From Microbacterium sp. nov. GSS16 (GTDB lineage: Bacteria > Actinomycetota > Actinomycetes > Actinomycetales > Microbacteriaceae), in contig NZ_CP116338.1 of NCBI RefSeq assembly GCF_028198145.1, forward strand, positions 1,984,001 through 2,048,000: a stretch of DNA of 64,000 nucleotides, written 5' to 3'. A model generated the notes under the pieces. The model was not told the origin of the DNA, ran no database searches, and saw only the letters and a list, made by a program, of their open reading frames with translations. Every line of letters starts with the position of its first letter. Within the stretch, counting starts at the first letter, position 1. Both the position numbers and the translations under genes were made by a program. Below are positions 62,390 to 64,000 of the stretch, piece by piece.

Positions 62390-64000
62390 TTACTTCTCCC
62401 AGCCGACGTTCTCAACCGGCTGCACGCCGAAGAGGTCCAGACCCACGTAGGGCTCCGGGGTCAGGTTGGCGAGGCCCGTCTTGGCCGCCGAGATGGACGG
62501 TCCGTTGTACAGCGGGATGAGGCCCCAGTCCTGGAAGATCTCGGCCTCGAGCTTCATGGCCGCAGCCGTCTGCTTCTCGGGGTCGTTGATCGACTCGACC
62601 TCTTCGTGGATGCGCTCATCCATCTCAGGCGTCTGCACGCCAGAGAGGTTCAGGCCCATGTCCTGGCAGTACAGCTGGCAGAACCATGCCGCGCCGAACG
62701 GGTCGGACGAGGTGAAGCGCAGGCTGAAGATGTCCCAGTTCTTGGTGTTGTAGTCCTCGGCGAACTTGTTCGACGGGCGGACGTCCACCTTGACCTCGAT
62801 GCCGATGGCCTTCTCCTGAGCCTGGATCGACTGCGCGAGGGCCTTCTGCGTCGGGTCGTCGTTGTGGATCGGGTAGGTGACCGAGAGCTTGACGCCGTCC
62901 TTCTCGCGGATGCCGTCCGAGCCCTCCTTCCAGCCCGCCTCGTCGAGGAGCTTCTTGGCGCCCTCGACGTCGAACTTGTAGCCGGCTTCCTCGAGCGCGT
63001 TGGTGTAGCCCGGCTGGAACGAGAAGAGGGTCAGCGAACCGGCCGGCTCCTCCTCGTATCCGAGGCCGTTCCAGGCGATCTTCTTCTGCTGGTTGATGTC
63101 GATGGCCTTGAAGAACGCCTCGCGCACCTTGACGTCTGCGAACTGCGGCTTCTCGGCGTCGACCTCGAGCAGCGTGTTGGCCGTCTGCTGCGCGCGGTAG
63201 ATCTCGATGTCCTTCATGTCCTTGACCTGCGCGAGGCGGTCCTTGGTGCCCACGCCGACCATGTCGATCTCGCCGTTCTTGAACGCGTTGATCGAGGCCT
63301 GCGAGTCCATGCCCTTGAAGGTGACCTCGTCCAGCAGCGGCTTGTCGCCCCACCACTTCTCGTTCGGCTTGAACGAGATGAAGTCCTTGTTCGCGTCGAA
63401 CTCGTCGACGGTGTAGGGACCGGCGCCCCACTCGGCGTGCGGGTCGTCGATCATCGCCGTGTTGAAGGTGTCGGGGTCGGCCAGCGACGGGTGGATGATG
63501 CCCGTGAGGAACGGCATCTGCGGCCACGCGAACTCGCCCTTGAAGGTGACGATCGCGGTCTTGGGCGTGTCGCCCTGCTCGACCTTCTCGATCTCCTTGT
63601 AGCCGTCGGTGGCGTTCGGGACGAAGCCCTCCTCGGTCGAGCGGCTGGCCTTCCAGGTCGCGTCGATCGCGGTCCAGTCCATCGGCGTGCCGTCGTTCCA
63701 GGTCGCCTCGTCGGTGAACGTGAAGGTGATCTGGGTCTTGCCGTCGACCGTGTCGATCTTCCACTCGTCGAGGTAGGCGTCGTGCTTGTACGGGGTGCCG
63801 TCCGGCTTCTGCAGCAGGATCTGGGGCATGTACCACGCGGCGACGCGGGCGGTGTCAGCGCTGCCGTCGCCGTGGAAGGCGTTCAGCTGCTCGGGGATCT
63901 CGTTGATCGGGAAGTTGACCGTGCCGCCCTCCTTGAGGTTCTCGCGCGGCTGCGGGTTGTAGTCCGCGGCCGAGGTCTCGGCTGCGCTGCCGTTGTCGCC
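62390..64000 (-). CDS. ABC transporter peptide-binding protein (SBP family 5), partial
   Basis: The 3' part of a gene running off the right edge. The frame is open to 64000, giving 536 residues with no start in the window. It begins 'GDNGSAAETSAADYNPQPRE', a linker expected just after a lipobox, so only the signal and a few residues are missing. Family features include 'FTFTDEATWNDGTPMDW' and 'ADVKVREAFFKAIDINQQKK'. It differs from the binding protein at 20246. No permease or ATPase is visible here; they would lie beyond the edge or elsewhere. Confidence 0.92.
   Translation of the reverse strand, partial: GDNGSAAETSAADYNPQPRENLKEGGTVNFPINEIPEQLNAFHGDGSADTARVAAWYMPQILLQKPDGTPYKHDAYLDEWKIDTVDGKTQITFTFTDEATWNDGTPMDWTAIDATWKASRSTEEGFVPNATDGYKEIEKVEQGDTPKTAIVTFKGEFAWPQMPFLTGIIHPSLADPDTFNTAMIDDPHAEWGAGPYTVDEFDANKDFISFKPNEKWWGDKPLLDEVTFKGMDSQASINAFKNGEIDMVGVGTKDRLAQVKDMKDIEIYRAQQTANTLLEVDAEKPQFADVKVREAFFKAIDINQQKKIAWNGLGYEEEPAGSLTLFSFQPGYTNALEEAGYKFDVEGAKKLLDEAGWKEGSDGIREKDGVKLSVTYPIHNDDPTQKALAQSIQAQEKAIGIEVKVDVRPSNKFAEDYNTKNWDIFSLRFTSSDPFGAAWFCQLYCQDMGLNLSGVQTPEMDERIHEEVESINDPEKQTAAAMKLEAEIFQDWGLIPLYNGPSISAAKTGLANLTPEPYVGLDLFGVQPVENVGWEK

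Overview
The window is a 64 kb piece of a high-GC actinobacterial chromosome. It most resembles Microbacteriaceae, probably Microbacterium or a close relative. This rests on protein resemblance, gene order (whiA-sodA-gap-pgk-tpiA-secG-rbpA; tig-clpP1-clpP2-clpX; ileS-folC-ndk-rne-rplU-rpmA-obgE-proB-proA-nadD-rsfS; leuS-comEA-comEC-holA-rpsT), an actinobacterial ileS T-box leader, RbpA, and GTG starts with ATGA overlaps. It is ordinary core chromosome: no rRNA operon, prophage, transposase or CRISPR array was seen.

Layout: 1-4.8 kb holds the end of whiA, superoxide dismutase, the glycolytic run gap-pgk-tpiA, secG and rbpA. 4.8-10.7 kb holds two tRNA genes (Gly-TCC, Pro-TGG) and the protein-quality genes tig, clpP1, clpP2 and clpX, with deoC between and a Nudix-like gene lacking its catalytic box after clpX. 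10.8-17.5 kb is accessory metabolism: an M3 peptidase, a LysR regulator beside the threonine-degradation pair tdh-kbl, and an ArsR-like regulator behind a large palindromic promoter. 17.2-20.1 kb is valS with a small downstream gene. 20.2-25.1 kb is a peptide ABC transporter. 25.2-28.7 kb is cstA with a tiny protein ending in Cys-Cys and an ArsA/Get3-like ATPase. 28.7-34.6 kb is the T-box-controlled ileS, folC, a DUF4233 protein and ndk. 34.6-45.2 kb holds a VKOR-like protein, RNase E/G, rplU-rpmA-obgE-proB-proA, then nadD, a membrane-anchored acidic repeat protein and rsfS. 45.2-53 kb is mixed: tRNA-Ala(GGC), an unknown 357-residue protein, a secreted repeat protein, a Ca2+/H+ antiporter homologue, a NagZ-like lipoprotein, an uncharacterised conserved protein, an App1-like phosphatase and a DedA protein. 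53-64 kb is pabB, leuS, comEA-comEC, holA, rpsT, a hydrolase and the 3' part of a second peptide-binding protein.

Three cross-cutting patterns stand out. First, many genes have a TANNNT element exactly 6 or 7 nt before the start codon, the layout of leaderless transcripts. This pattern also resolves several starts (pabB, the 62.3 kb hydrolase). Second, copies of a dispersed repeat with core TTCGACRGGCTCAGGG occur, and two appear to have been inserted in frame into genes (the IleRS N-terminus and the gene after valS). Third, almost every operon ends in a strong GC-rich hairpin with only a weak T tract.

The most interesting items are the cstA / CC-ending peptide / ArsA-like ATPase module, the Nudix-like gene without a Nudix box, the repeat-expanded IleRS N-terminus behind a T-box, and a promoter buried in a 50-bp palindrome at 16.3 kb. 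No wholly new multi-gene system could be demonstrated from sequence alone.
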